64,000 nt of DNA from GCA-2683825 sp965662355 (lineage in GTDB: Bacteria > Planctomycetota > UBA1135 > GCA-002686595). Location of the stretch: contig CBFIHP010000004.1 of NCBI GenBank assembly GCA_965662355.1, positions 62,001 to 126,000 on the forward strand, read 5' to 3'. The notes beneath the pieces were generated by a model that made no database searches, was not told where the DNA came from, and saw only the letters and a program-made list of their open reading frames with translations. This document shows, piece after piece, positions 54,801-62,076 of this stretch; the first letter of the stretch is position 1, and the number at the start of each line of letters is the position of its first letter. Made by a program: the position numbers and the translations under genes.

Positions 54801-56064
54801 GGTGGCCGACTTCATCGGCTCGCCCACGTCGGGCATCGGAAGCCTGACCGTCACGTTCACGGACACCTCGACCGGATCGATCACGACCACCAGCTGGAGC
54901 TTCGGCGACGGTGGCATGTCGACACTACAAAACCCGACGCACGTCTATGGACCGGGCATCTACACCGTCTCCCGAACGGTTGCGGGACCCGGTGGCATGG
55001 ATACCGAGACGAAACTCGACTACATCACGGTGCTGGAAGCGACCGTCGCGAACTTCAGCGCGATCCCGACGACGGGCACGGCCCCCCTGGGCGTCACCTT
55101 CACCGATGCGACGACCCCCTCGGCCACCTCGTGGTCCTGGGACTTCGGCGACACCGGTAGTTCGACGCTCCAGAACCCGACTCACAACTATGCGAACGCG
55201 GGTACCTACACCGTGTCGCTGACCGCGAGCGGTGCCGGTGGCGCGGATCTCGAGACGAAGATCGACTACATTCTCGTGAACCCGGCGGCCACGGTCACCT
55301 ATCGCAACGGCACGGGAGTGAACCCGGCTTGCTTCTCGGCGACCGCTCCCGTGATCGGAACCACCTGGACGGCCGGAGTGGACTCGACCGTCCTGCCGGG
55401 AGCGCTGGTGACGATCGTCTTCGGACGCTTGAACGCCATCGCGCCCTTGAACACGATCTTCGGCGAGCTCCTCATCGACCCCGGTTCCTTCCTGTTCGAT
55501 AGCATCCGTGTCTCGGCCGGTGGTATCGACACGCACACCTTTGTTCTGCCGAACGACCCGGCCCTCGTCGGTCGCATGGCCGAGACGCAGGCCATGGTGT
55601 ACGTCAACGGAACGACCGCGCAGTTCTGCAACGGGGCGAGTCTGCTCGTCGGGTACACGCCCTCGTTCCCGCTGCCCGCGGCTGATTTCAGTGTGACACC
55701 CACCAGCGGCGTGGCTCCCCTGTCCGTCAACTTCTCCGACCTCAGCAGCGGTTCGGTAACGAGCTGGACATGGAACTTCGGTGATGGCAACTCCTCGACC
55801 GTGCAGAACCCAGCACACACCTACACGGCGCCGGGCAACTACACGGTCTCGCTCGTGGTCGAAGGACTTCACGGATACGACTCCGAGATCAAAGTCGGCC
55901 ACGTTTCCGTAACATCGAGTATCGTTGCCGACCGCAATCGCACAGGCACTTCATCAGCACCCAGCGGTTCCGCCGGCGAAACGGCTCCCCAGCCTGACTC
56001 CCAAGAGCTTGACGCCCCGGACTTGAACAGCGCGGACGACGCGAAAGTAGGAGCCGAGCGTTGA
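48829..56064 (+). CDS. Giant secreted subtilase with 15 PKD domains
   Basis: 2411 residues from ATG 48829, which begins a signal peptide (VLTRLFALFLSFFTVGNL); the frame opens at GTG 48790. A propeptide-like region (~35-320) precedes an S8 peptidase: the Asp region NVVDDATSLTGHPDV, the His region GGHGFLNAHIVGG, the oxyanion Asn in FAAGNDGSG, and the catalytic Ser in GTSHSTPALAGG. A P-domain-like beta segment follows (to ~51220). PKD 1 is followed by a ~200-residue jelly-roll-like module (51477-52077), then 13 PKD units in tandem, an unrecognised ~121-residue domain (55294-55656), a 15th PKD and a Ser/Asp-rich tail. It probably degrades external protein, and the PKD units give reach or binding. 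Its stop overlaps the next gene's start. Confidence 0.92.
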   Translation: MAVLTRLFALFLSFFTVGNLRPVQQPLNAARPEGWLAQGSFHRVFFDASDTSELQWLRERGAVLKEVDYGMRVMAMIDESFVGGRFALLAQGWNIRDDQNRVLFDGLPLDTTRADETLGKLDRALRIGISGAPAMDPDAGLYIVQFIGPVKDEWLTEVEAAGADCFQAVPWNAYVARIAPENTATLESLAREREEIQYVGVYEPVFRMAPRLRKAWIDEAGSAMDVTVQLVEGPGVRAELEALQREASAWLGYVRVGPYLNASLTIDPAALPTIAARGTVFGIEERGVRRRLDEAQDQIVAGNLAGNSPSGPGYLAWLAGKGFTSAQFNSFSVNVVDDATSLTGHPDVPSGRVEFTLNPSSQSGLQGGHGFLNAHIVGGFNNGTGSTVEDGSGFNYGLGVAPWAHVGSTAIFGPGGSNPSSYESSAYGFGARISTNSWGFQTSGGAPIPDYDSNSQQYDFLTRDVQSGTGGNQEYLVLFAAGNDGSGSNTLSTPGTAKNIITVGASENVRQTGTDGCGVPNSGANSANDMASFSSRGPVNSAGGDGRWKPEIVAPGTHVQAGVPQSNFDGGSSVCNGSWPPGSSLYGWSSGTSHSTPALAGGAALVYQWFLNQSQPLPSPALAKAILVNTADYMNGTGANDTLPSNSQGMGRMYLERAFDTVPKIFVDQSQLLTSTGTSFAVGGDVADIAQPFRVSLVWTDAPGPTTGAPYVNDLNLTVNVGGSTYLGNVFLGANSATGGSADFKNNTESVFIPAGVSGAFTVTVNGASIGGDGVPGNGDSTDQDFALYIYNGTQGTGPNAQFGGSPTSGISPLAVSFSDFSTGIITSWSWTFGDGGTSTLQDPAHTYTAIGIYDVSLTVNGPDGPDTNTKLAYIDAQAPPPPGISDNSFEAQTAASAPTTPWSVFFGSGHVVNPAGTASDNGFASHGSKWAEVAADSTNGATPPSNPGGVTTPAVGGAGISQDFTYPAGQAQLEFDASFLRNENANQATFNDWMSVDVSDGATTINVFHKDTFSPVGAASLKYGFAMTAIETATADLSVLFPASTTATLFTVTIQVGNGNDGLQPSKGYVDNFRFTTTASAPTANFSGAPTNGAVPLSVAFADLSTGTVTAWAWTFGDGGSSTLQNPSHSYTAVGTYTVSLTATGPLGSDPEMKAGYITVTPPAPVANFSGTPTSGIVPLAVAFTDLTSGAVTGWSWNFGDAGASTLQSPSHTYVAAGTYTVSLTATGPGGSHSEAKLDYITVNDPPPVAQFSGLPLSGVEPLTVAFTDLSSGPVTGWSWNFGDASSSSVQNPAHTYAGAGTYTVTLTATGPGGSDGETKLDYITVNNAPPVAEFSGTPTTLIGGGPVSFTDLSSGLISSHSWSFGDGGTSITQSPAHTYNAVGTYTVALTVAGPGGSSTETKVGYITVIEATVADFSGTPTSGVSPLAVAFSDLSTGSPSTWSWTFGDGGSASSQNPMHTYASAGTYTVSMNAGGPGGSDTATKAGYIVVSEPPPVANFAGTPTSGVEPLSVAFTDLSSGPITGWSWSFGDASSSSVQNPAHTYAGAGTYTVTLTATGPGGSDGETKLDYITVNNAPPVAEFSGTPTTLIGGGPVSFTDLSSGLISSHSWSFGDGGTSITQSPVHTYSAVGTYTVALTVTGPGGPATETKLGYVTVLEPTAAEFSAIPTNGVAPLSVNFTDLSTGSPSTWSWVFGDGASSSAQNPSHTYAASGTYTVSLTANGPGGSNLMTKTGYITVLDAVVADFSGTPTSGVAPLSVSFTDLTSAGSASSWSFGDGNSSSLQNPTHIYATSGMYTVSMTATGPGGSDTLTKTNYITVVGSTVADFNATPTTGIVPLAVAFTDATMPAASSWSWTFGDGGVSSAQNPSHTYAAVGTYTVSLTATGPGGIDSEIKANFITVDEPAPVAMFSGTPTTGTEPLSVSFTDLSSGPITSWAWNFGDMSTSALQNPTHTYASAGTYTVAQTVTGPGGVSTETKLDYINVGHAAPVADFIGSPTSGIGSLTVTFTDTSTGSITTTSWSFGDGGMSTLQNPTHVYGPGIYTVSRTVAGPGGMDTETKLDYITVLEATVANFSAIPTTGTAPLGVTFTDATTPSATSWSWDFGDTGSSTLQNPTHNYANAGTYTVSLTASGAGGADLETKIDYILVNPAATVTYRNGTGVNPACFSATAPVIGTTWTAGVDSTVLPGALVTIVFGRLNAIAPLNTIFGELLIDPGSFLFDSIRVSAGGIDTHTFVLPNDPALVGRMAETQAMVYVNGTTAQFCNGASLLVGYTPSFPLPAADFSVTPTSGVAPLSVNFSDLSSGSVTSWTWNFGDGNSSTVQNPAHTYTAPGNYTVSLVVEGLHGYDSEIKVGHVSVTSSIVADRNRTGTSSAPSGSAGETAPQPDSQELDAPDLNSADDAKVGAER
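52681..52960 (+). repeat. 280-bp near-identical internal duplication, first copy
   Basis: This stretch spans the second half of PKD 4 and most of PKD 5. It matches 53425-53704 (offset 744 bases, exactly three PKD units) with a single observed difference (GGCCCG/GGTCCG), while neighbouring PKD units differ much more. It reflects recent duplication or gene conversion. Confidence 0.9.
53425..53704 (+). repeat. 280-bp near-identical internal duplication, second copy
   Basis: Partner of 52681-52960; it spans the second half of PKD 7 and most of PKD 8. The offset keeps the reading frame and the domain register. Confidence 0.9.
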
Positions 56065-58412
56065 AAACCCCCCTCACCCCCCTCACCCTTCTCGCGTTCT
56101 GCTCGCTGACCGCAGCCCAGGACCCCGCACTGCACGCCACGGAAGTCGGTAGCTTCTTCGAGGGCGGTGCCCAGTACGCCGACATCTGGGGCGAAGGCAA
56201 TCTGGTGTACCTCGGACACTTCGGGCAAGGCGAGATCGACATCCTCGATGTCTCGAACCCAGCAAACCCGACACTGCTATCGACGTACACGCTGTCCGCA
56301 GGCAACGCGTCTTCCAGCGCCCAGGACGTGAAGACCGGACCCGGATTGCTCTTCATCTCGAGCGAGAGCGGCGGCAACGACGGAGTCGAGGTCATCGACG
56401 TCCGCAATCCCGCCTCCCCCACGCTCTTGACACGCATCGATGCGGAACCGGGACCGTATGAGTTCATCCACAACACCTCGTACGACGCGGGCTGGTTGTA
56501 TCTGTGCGATTCGTCGAACCCCAACATCTCGATCATCGACCTGCGTAGCTACGACCCCGATGCTGCCCCGGGCACGATCACCAGCTGGGCGTACGAGTTG
56601 ACCGGGGTCGGAGGCAGCTTCGTACACGACATCACGGTCGCGAACGGTCGATTGTGGGTATCGGCATGGGATTCGACGCAAGTCTTCGACATCTCGAACC
56701 TCGGAACCCAAGCTCCGGTGTTCATGGGGCAAGCGTTGGGACACAACGCCCATGCCGTTTGGCCCACGGACGACGGCAAGTTCGTCGTCAGCACCGAAGA
56801 ACGTGCCGGTGGCGCGATTCGGCTGTACGAGGTCTTCGATGACGGCGCCAACGTGCGGTTGGTGCAACGCGACTCGTTCGCCAGCCCGCGCTCGGGTGCG
56901 AACAGCACCTACAGTTCACACAACCCGGTGATGGTGGGCGACCGCATCTACATTTCGAATTACTCCGCCGGCATCGTGGTCTTCCAGATCGATCGCACGT
57001 CGAAGACCTTCGAGATCGTTGCCTCGTACGACACGACGACCCTGTCGCCTTCGGGCTTCGCCGGCTGCTGGGGTGTCTATCCGACACTGGGCGAGGATGC
57101 GATCGCCGTCTCCGACATCGAGAACGGTCTACACATGCTCGACATGCGCGCCCTGGATCTGACGACCCCTGGCGGACGTCCGACACGCGTCCTGCCGAAC
57201 ATGCCCTATTCCGTCGAGGTCGCGGTTGCCCAGCTGGGCCTTCAGCGCGACGACCTGGGCGTGTCCTTGCATGCCAGCATCGACGGTGGAGCGTTCGCCA
57301 CGATCGCCATGACGCACATGGGCGGCGATACGTTCCGCGCGGATCTACCCGCGGCTCCTTGCGCCAGCCGCATCGACTACTACTACTCCGCGGACGACAC
57401 GCTCGCCGCGAGCTTCATCAAGCCGACGAACGCCCCCAGCGAGGTTTTCTCGACCTGGGCGACCGAGGGCTTGACGACGCTCCTCTACGACGACTTCGAG
57501 AGCGACCTGGGCTGGACCGTGCAGAACACGAGCGTCGGTACCGGCGCCTGGGTGCGCGTCGATCCGAACGAAACCGGCGCGCAACCGGGGGAAGGTGCTC
57601 CTGGCGCCGCCGGGACAAGCGGAGGTTCCGGGCCCTTCTGCTACGTCACCGCCCAGGGCACGGTCGGAGGCTCGATCGGCGCCGCGGACCTCGATGGCGG
57701 TCCGACCAGCCTGATCTCCCCCGCGCTCGACTACGCTGGAGCGGACGGTGTCATTTCCTACTCGCGCTGGCTCTTCAACGACGACGTCGACGCGGACAAC
57801 ATCGTGGTCGAGGTCTCCAACGACAACGGCGGCTCGTGGGTAACGGTGGAAACCGTCACGGCCCTCGCTGGCGGTTGGATCCAGAACACGTTCCGCGTCT
57901 CGGATTTCGTCGCCCCGACGAACCAGGTCGTCGTGCGCTTCAACGCATCGGACCAACCGAACAACTCGATCACCGAGGCCGGGATCGATGAATTTCACGC
58001 CCAGCGCTTCGGCTGCCCCGTGATCACGCTCGCGAGCGCCACGGAACGCAATGGCTCCGGAACGAACCCGGTGTGCCTGACCAGCTCGGCGACTCCCGTG
58101 CTGGGGAGTACGTGGACCGCAGAGATCGATGGCGCGGTGCGTCCCAACCCCCAGACAACCTGGATCGTAGGCGTCGACCAACCCCTCAGCGGACTGCCGA
58201 CGCCCATCGGGGAACTGCTGGTTGACTTCCCGAGACTGGGGGGTACGTCGCTCTTCACCACCCGCCAAACGAGCTCGGGTGGAGTCGATACGCACGCCAT
58301 CAGCGTGCCTTCAGATCCCGCTCTCGTGGGTTTCGCCGCCTATGCACAGGGGGTTGTCTTGGGGGACGGCGCAACGCTCTGCAATGCGATCGACCTCGTT
58401 CTTGGATTCTGA
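56061..58412 (+). CDS. Secreted LVIVD-repeat (choice-of-anchor B-like) protein
   Basis: 783 residues from TTG 56061, which overlaps the subtilase stop (TTGA); a signal peptide follows (LTLLAFCSLTAAQ). The first ~390 residues form LVIVD-type propeller blades (NLVYLGHFGQGEIDILDVSN, DGVEVIDVRNPASPTLLTRI, LWVSAWDSTQVFDISN). A jelly-roll-like region (DDFESDLGWTVQNTS, SPALDYAGADGVISY) occupies about 475-650. The last ~124 residues are the domain shared with the subtilase and the matrixin (RNGSGTNPVC, GELLVD, SSGGVDTH, DPALVG, LCNA, ending in F). It is secreted, probably as part of the same transcript as the subtilase. Its binding target is unknown. Confidence 0.87.
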   Translation: MKTPLTPLTLLAFCSLTAAQDPALHATEVGSFFEGGAQYADIWGEGNLVYLGHFGQGEIDILDVSNPANPTLLSTYTLSAGNASSSAQDVKTGPGLLFISSESGGNDGVEVIDVRNPASPTLLTRIDAEPGPYEFIHNTSYDAGWLYLCDSSNPNISIIDLRSYDPDAAPGTITSWAYELTGVGGSFVHDITVANGRLWVSAWDSTQVFDISNLGTQAPVFMGQALGHNAHAVWPTDDGKFVVSTEERAGGAIRLYEVFDDGANVRLVQRDSFASPRSGANSTYSSHNPVMVGDRIYISNYSAGIVVFQIDRTSKTFEIVASYDTTTLSPSGFAGCWGVYPTLGEDAIAVSDIENGLHMLDMRALDLTTPGGRPTRVLPNMPYSVEVAVAQLGLQRDDLGVSLHASIDGGAFATIAMTHMGGDTFRADLPAAPCASRIDYYYSADDTLAASFIKPTNAPSEVFSTWATEGLTTLLYDDFESDLGWTVQNTSVGTGAWVRVDPNETGAQPGEGAPGAAGTSGGSGPFCYVTAQGTVGGSIGAADLDGGPTSLISPALDYAGADGVISYSRWLFNDDVDADNIVVEVSNDNGGSWVTVETVTALAGGWIQNTFRVSDFVAPTNQVVVRFNASDQPNNSITEAGIDEFHAQRFGCPVITLASATERNGSGTNPVCLTSSATPVLGSTWTAEIDGAVRPNPQTTWIVGVDQPLSGLPTPIGELLVDFPRLGGTSLFTTRQTSSGGVDTHAISVPSDPALVGFAAYAQGVVLGDGATLCNAIDLVLGF

Positions 58413-58526
58413 GCCAGGAACTCCTGGAAAAGACGGAACATCTCTCCCCCAGGCGCAATCACTCTTCGGAGCCCAAGGCTCTTGCCCCCCCCAGGCCCTT
58501 CCCAAAAGCCCCCCCCCGCCAATTCC

Positions 58527-59882
58527 ATGTACCGAAAGTCCATCCTCGCCCCCACGCTCTGCCTCGGCCTGGCGTCGCTTCTCCTGCTACCCGCCCAGGA
58601 TGCGGGAGCGTTCAGCAAGATCGGCGGATCGCTCTCGGTCAACCAGCGCGACGTGCGTCTGTTCAACAACTTCGTGGACACGATCTCGAACAACAACGTG
58701 CGCGGGTTCCTGGATTTCCCCCACGCGCTGGGTGCCGAGCAGGCCATCTGGAAGGGTGCCGCGGAATGGGGTAGCGCACCGCGTACGGACCACGGTGACA
58801 TCTCGCAGTCGGAGATCGGCAACGGCCTGGCCAACTTCGATCCGCAGTGGCACGGCAACTCGACCGGCGTGGGAACCACGAACCACAACACCGTTTCCCC
58901 CATCAGCTCCTGCAGCAGCGGGGTTCTGGCCTACCTCGAGTCGCCCATCTCCGACGGCTGGCGGATTCGCTTCTGCGAGACCTGGTTCTGGGCCGACGGC
59001 CCGGCGAACATCGGTGGTGGCACATACGACCTACAGGGCGTCATGACCCACGAGTACGGACACGCGCTGGGACTGGGGCACAGCAACGTCAACGGCAGCA
59101 CCATGTGGCCCTCGATCGGCTCCGGGGCGGAAAGCTCTCGCTCGATCGAAGCGGACGACCGCGCCGGCCTGCAGTGCATCTACGGCTCCATGTCCGGCAG
59201 CAAGCCGCTCATCACGGACGTCTCCGTCAACACGGGCGCGGGCACGGTGACGATCACGGGCTCGAATTTCGACGGCAGCGCGACGAACGACGTCTGGTTC
59301 AGCAACCGCAACACGACCGGGACCAGCACGGACCCGCGCGTACGCGTCTTCAGCGTCGCGGCCACCGGCGGCGGCACCTCGATCACGGTTTCGATCCCGG
59401 CCAACGCCGGACCGGGCGAGATCATGGTCAAGAACAACGGTACGTCCCACTCCGATCTGTCCAACGCCTATCCGACGACACTCGGCGAGCCGCTCTTCGG
59501 CTCCACGGCCTTCCACAATGGCCTCGGCGGCAACCCGACGTGCTTCCAGACCCTGACGAACCCGCAACTGGGCCAGCCCTTCAACATGAGCGTCGACGCC
59601 TCGGGCCACCCCGGTGGCGCAGGCTTCAGTGGCGTCCTGATCTACGCGGGCTCTTCCCAAGGCACGATCATCGCCTCGGGCGAGCTACTCGTGGACCTGA
59701 CCAGCACGGCCTACGGTCTTCTGCTCTCCTCTTCCAGCGGCGGCATCGACATCCACAGCACTGCTCCGCCCGCCGACCCCAGCTTCTTCGGCGCCCAAGG
59801 CACGGCCCAGGGCTTCACCTTCAGCCTCTCGCAAACGGTGCTCTGCAACGCAGAGACCTTCGAGGTCGGCGCGGCCTTCTAG
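58527..59882 (+). CDS. Secreted matrixin-type metalloprotease
   Basis: 451 residues from ATG 58527, which starts a signal peptide (LCLGLASLLLLPAQDAGA). The zinc site HEYGHALGLGH with following STMWPSIG (Met-turn) identifies an M10 matrixin-like domain; the residues before it (FWADGPANIGGGTYDLQG) lead into the active-site helix. A segment VTITGSNFDGSATNDVWFS resembles an IPT/TIG domain. The C-terminal ~126 residues are the shared domain (HNGLGGNPTC, GELLVD, SSGGIDIH, DPSFFG, LCNA, ending GAAF). It follows the LVIVD gene by 114 bases in the same direction, and it probably acts outside the cell on protein. Confidence 0.92.
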   Translation: MYRKSILAPTLCLGLASLLLLPAQDAGAFSKIGGSLSVNQRDVRLFNNFVDTISNNNVRGFLDFPHALGAEQAIWKGAAEWGSAPRTDHGDISQSEIGNGLANFDPQWHGNSTGVGTTNHNTVSPISSCSSGVLAYLESPISDGWRIRFCETWFWADGPANIGGGTYDLQGVMTHEYGHALGLGHSNVNGSTMWPSIGSGAESSRSIEADDRAGLQCIYGSMSGSKPLITDVSVNTGAGTVTITGSNFDGSATNDVWFSNRNTTGTSTDPRVRVFSVAATGGGTSITVSIPANAGPGEIMVKNNGTSHSDLSNAYPTTLGEPLFGSTAFHNGLGGNPTCFQTLTNPQLGQPFNMSVDASGHPGGAGFSGVLIYAGSSQGTIIASGELLVDLTSTAYGLLLSSSSGGIDIHSTAPPADPSFFGAQGTAQGFTFSLSQTVLCNAETFEVGAAF

Positions 59883-59930
59883 AGGCCGTCGGTCCGAGGC
59901 AGTCCTTCACCACGGGCCGATCCCCCCGGA

Positions 59931-61529
59931 CTATTCAATCGGAAGAAAAAGAGATGCCGTGTCAGCGGCGTCCAGTCCCAGCCGCTCGGCAGTCTCCTCG
60001 TGGACGAAAACCGCCGCCTTCCGGTCCGCATAAGCGAGTATCCACGTGGGGATGACCAATAGCCCCCGAATCTGCATCAGCTGGGTTCGGCGCTCGAGCA
60101 AGACCGCCGCGTAGTCACCGTCGTCGAGACGCAACTCCTCCTCCCACGGAGCACTCAGTTGGAAATCCGGCGAGCGGATGTCCATGCGATCGAGGAGCTC
60201 GAAGTAGCGCTCAAGGGTGGCGCGCGACGTGAGCCCGATACGCGGGGAGGCAAAAACGTCTCGATCAGGCGCGTTGTAGTAGGCGTAGACCGAAGCACCT
60301 GGCAGAGGAGCGACGAAAGCGCATTGCGGCATGTGCGCTTCACCCGCAAAGCGAGCAGCCGCCTCGGGAAAGCGCTCGGCCTTGGGATCCTCGCCAAAAC
60401 CGAAGCGGTGTTGGCGCCCGGCGAATTCGGACCACAACTGGGTGGGTACGGCCACGATGAGCACAAAGTAGAGCGCCAGAACCGCGCAATTGAAGCGGTC
60501 GCGGCGCAGGTTCGCGGCGAGCTGAGAGCCGTACGCGTCGGTCAGGTTCGAAACAAAGACGACCCCCGCGACAATCGAAAAAACAGCCGCATACTCGACC
60601 CGCGCGGCGGCCAGGGCCAAGGCGCCCAGAAAGAGGAGAAGCCGAGCGGGAACGAACCGGCTCCTGGAAACCGCGGCGACGAAGCTCGCCAGCGTGACGA
60701 GCAGGAGCAGGAGGTCGGCCAACAGGTACACATCGATCGCGTGGCCGGAGTAGTAACCCACATACGAACGCAACGAGGCCACGCGTTCGGTGTAGAACGT
60801 GCCCTCGCGCGCGATCGCTCCCCAACGCTCGAATGGAAAGAGCACGCCCCTCCAACCGAAGGGGTTCGCGAGCGTGGCCACGACGGTGGCCAGCAACACC
60901 GTTGTCGAGCGCCGAACCCCGAAGCGCGCACGAAGGCTGGGATCCAGCAGCAGAGCGCCAACGACAAACGGTCCGAAGAGCTGCAGCTCGTGGCCGTTCG
61001 CCCAAACGATCTGCACTACCGGAACCATCCACAGGGTTCCCGGTCGAGCCGTTGCGCGAAGCAGAAGATGCAACTGCAACGCCAGGCAGACCCACGAGAC
61101 GAGCTCCGGGCCTTCGACCGCGCGACCTGTCAGGCAGATGGCCGGCAAGATCCAGAAGAGGGCCTTCCACGCCCGCGCGACTCCTGTACCCGAGGCGGAC
61201 CACAACAGCAAGAAGACCAGGGTGAGCGAAGCCGCCTTGGCGACCGAGACGAACTTCAATCCAGACAGTCCGTACACCCAGGCGGCCAGGACCTGGAAGA
61301 GCCAGCGTACGTCGGTCCATGGGGACGCCTCTTCGGCCGTGGTCAGCGGATCGTGCGCCGGAATCGCACCCCCTTCGATGAGGAGCTCTCCGATGCGAAC
61401 GTGGCCGAAGAGCTCGTAGCTCCAGACGTGGTGGCAGGCCAGGAAGAAGACCCACAGGAGGCACGTCGAGGGAATCACGCGCTCCGCCACGTAGGAAAAG
61501 CGCTCGATTCGGGTCGTCTCGGGGGTCAT
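59931..61529 (-). CDS. Polytopic membrane protein, GT-C-like
   Basis: 532 residues with about nine to eleven hydrophobic helices, for example LLWVFFLACHHVWSYELFG, ALFWILPAICLTGRAVEG and LLADLLLLLVTLASFVAAV. The first loop after helix 1 (GEL...GGAIPAHDPLTTAEE) has acidic and His residues as expected for the GT-C glycosyltransferase fold or related lipid-linked sugar enzymes, but no certain motif is present. The C-terminal ~130 residues form a soluble domain (EDPKAERFPEAAARFAGEAH). I name it only as GT-C-like. It is divergent from the GntR/ABC operon across 130 bases. Confidence 0.6.
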   Translation of the reverse strand: MTPETTRIERFSYVAERVIPSTCLLWVFFLACHHVWSYELFGHVRIGELLIEGGAIPAHDPLTTAEEASPWTDVRWLFQVLAAWVYGLSGLKFVSVAKAASLTLVFLLLWSASGTGVARAWKALFWILPAICLTGRAVEGPELVSWVCLALQLHLLLRATARPGTLWMVPVVQIVWANGHELQLFGPFVVGALLLDPSLRARFGVRRSTTVLLATVVATLANPFGWRGVLFPFERWGAIAREGTFYTERVASLRSYVGYYSGHAIDVYLLADLLLLLVTLASFVAAVSRSRFVPARLLLFLGALALAAARVEYAAVFSIVAGVVFVSNLTDAYGSQLAANLRRDRFNCAVLALYFVLIVAVPTQLWSEFAGRQHRFGFGEDPKAERFPEAAARFAGEAHMPQCAFVAPLPGASVYAYYNAPDRDVFASPRIGLTSRATLERYFELLDRMDIRSPDFQLSAPWEEELRLDDGDYAAVLLERRTQLMQIRGLLVIPTWILAYADRKAAVFVHEETAERLGLDAADTASLFLPIE

Positions 61530-61617
61530 GGGGCAGCCGGGGCTTGTCCCAGGATGGGCTAATACCGCCCTCTTGACCCCGCCAGGACAGAAAAAATACT
61601 CAACTTGGAAAAGGGGC

Positions 61618-61647
61618 TTGACGATAAGTGTTATAGAACTCTATAAC
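61618..61647 (+). promoter_or_regulatory. Promoter of the GntR/ABC operon
   Basis: TTGACG (61618-61623) and TATAAC (61642-61647) are close to the sigma-70 consensus with 18 bases between. The start point would fall near 61654, only about six bases before ATG 61660, so the transcript would have almost no leader. Confidence 0.65.
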
Positions 61648-61649
61648 AC
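61628..61649. promoter_or_regulatory. Palindromic operator of YtrA/GntR type
   Basis: GTGTTATAGA and TCTATAACAC form a perfect inverted repeat with a two-base centre. It covers the -10 box, so binding by the GntR regulator would block transcription of its own operon. The form GTGT-A/T-rich-ACAC matches known YtrA-subfamily operators. Exact symmetry over 20 positions is very unlikely by chance. Confidence 0.85.
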
Positions 61650-61659
61650 CTCTACACCA

Positions 61660-62076
61660 ATGACGACGTCATTCCACATCTACATCACGCCCGGGGACGA
61701 GGCACCGATCTATCGGCAGATCGTTCGGCAGGTGGTTGAAGGCGTGGCCTCGGGTTCCCTCGAACCCGGGGTCCGCCTCCCTTCCATTCGGGAGCTCTCC
61801 AAGAAACTCGTGGTTGCCCCGCTCACCGTGAAGAAGGGCTACGACGAACTCGAGGGCCAGGGCGTGATCGAAACCCGTCGCGGTCAGGGCACTTTCGTAC
61901 GCGCCGACGTCGGGCGCTCGGATGTGCGAGCGACGGAACGCCTGCGGCCGCTCGCCCGACGCCTACTCCTCGAAGCGGAAGTCGGCGGCATCGACGAAAC
62001 CCAATTGAGCTCGCTGTTGAGCGAAGAACGCGACGCGCTGATGCGCGAGCGCAAGGAACGCGAGGACGCACGATGA
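61660..62076 (+). CDS. GntR-family repressor, YtrA subfamily
   Basis: 138 residues from ATG 61660; the open frame upstream runs through the promoter and operator and is rejected. The winged helix is typical: PIYRQIVRQVVEGVASGSLE, LPSIRELSKKLVVAPLTVKK and GQGVIETRRGQGTFV. The short C-terminal tail with no ligand domain is the YtrA hallmark. YtrA repressors control ABC transporters encoded with them. Here the stop overlaps the ATPase start (62073-62076), and a perfect palindrome sits on the -10 box, so autorepression is the expected mode. The inducing signal is unknown; in relatives it includes cell-wall-active antibiotics. Confidence 0.93.
   Translation: MTTSFHIYITPGDEAPIYRQIVRQVVEGVASGSLEPGVRLPSIRELSKKLVVAPLTVKKGYDELEGQGVIETRRGQGTFVRADVGRSDVRATERLRPLARRLLLEAEVGGIDETQLSSLLSEERDALMRERKEREDAR

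Larger units (their letters stand above)
51228..55920 (+). repeat. PKD-module array (15 units)
   Basis: Units of about 81-84 residues each carry [F/V]-x-D-x-[S/T], W-[S/T/N]-F-G-D, NP-x-H-x-Y and GTYTVSLT, at a period near 248 bases. One unit precedes the jelly-roll module, thirteen run from about 52078 to 55290, and one lies at about 55678-55920 after the shared domain. Confidence 0.9.
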
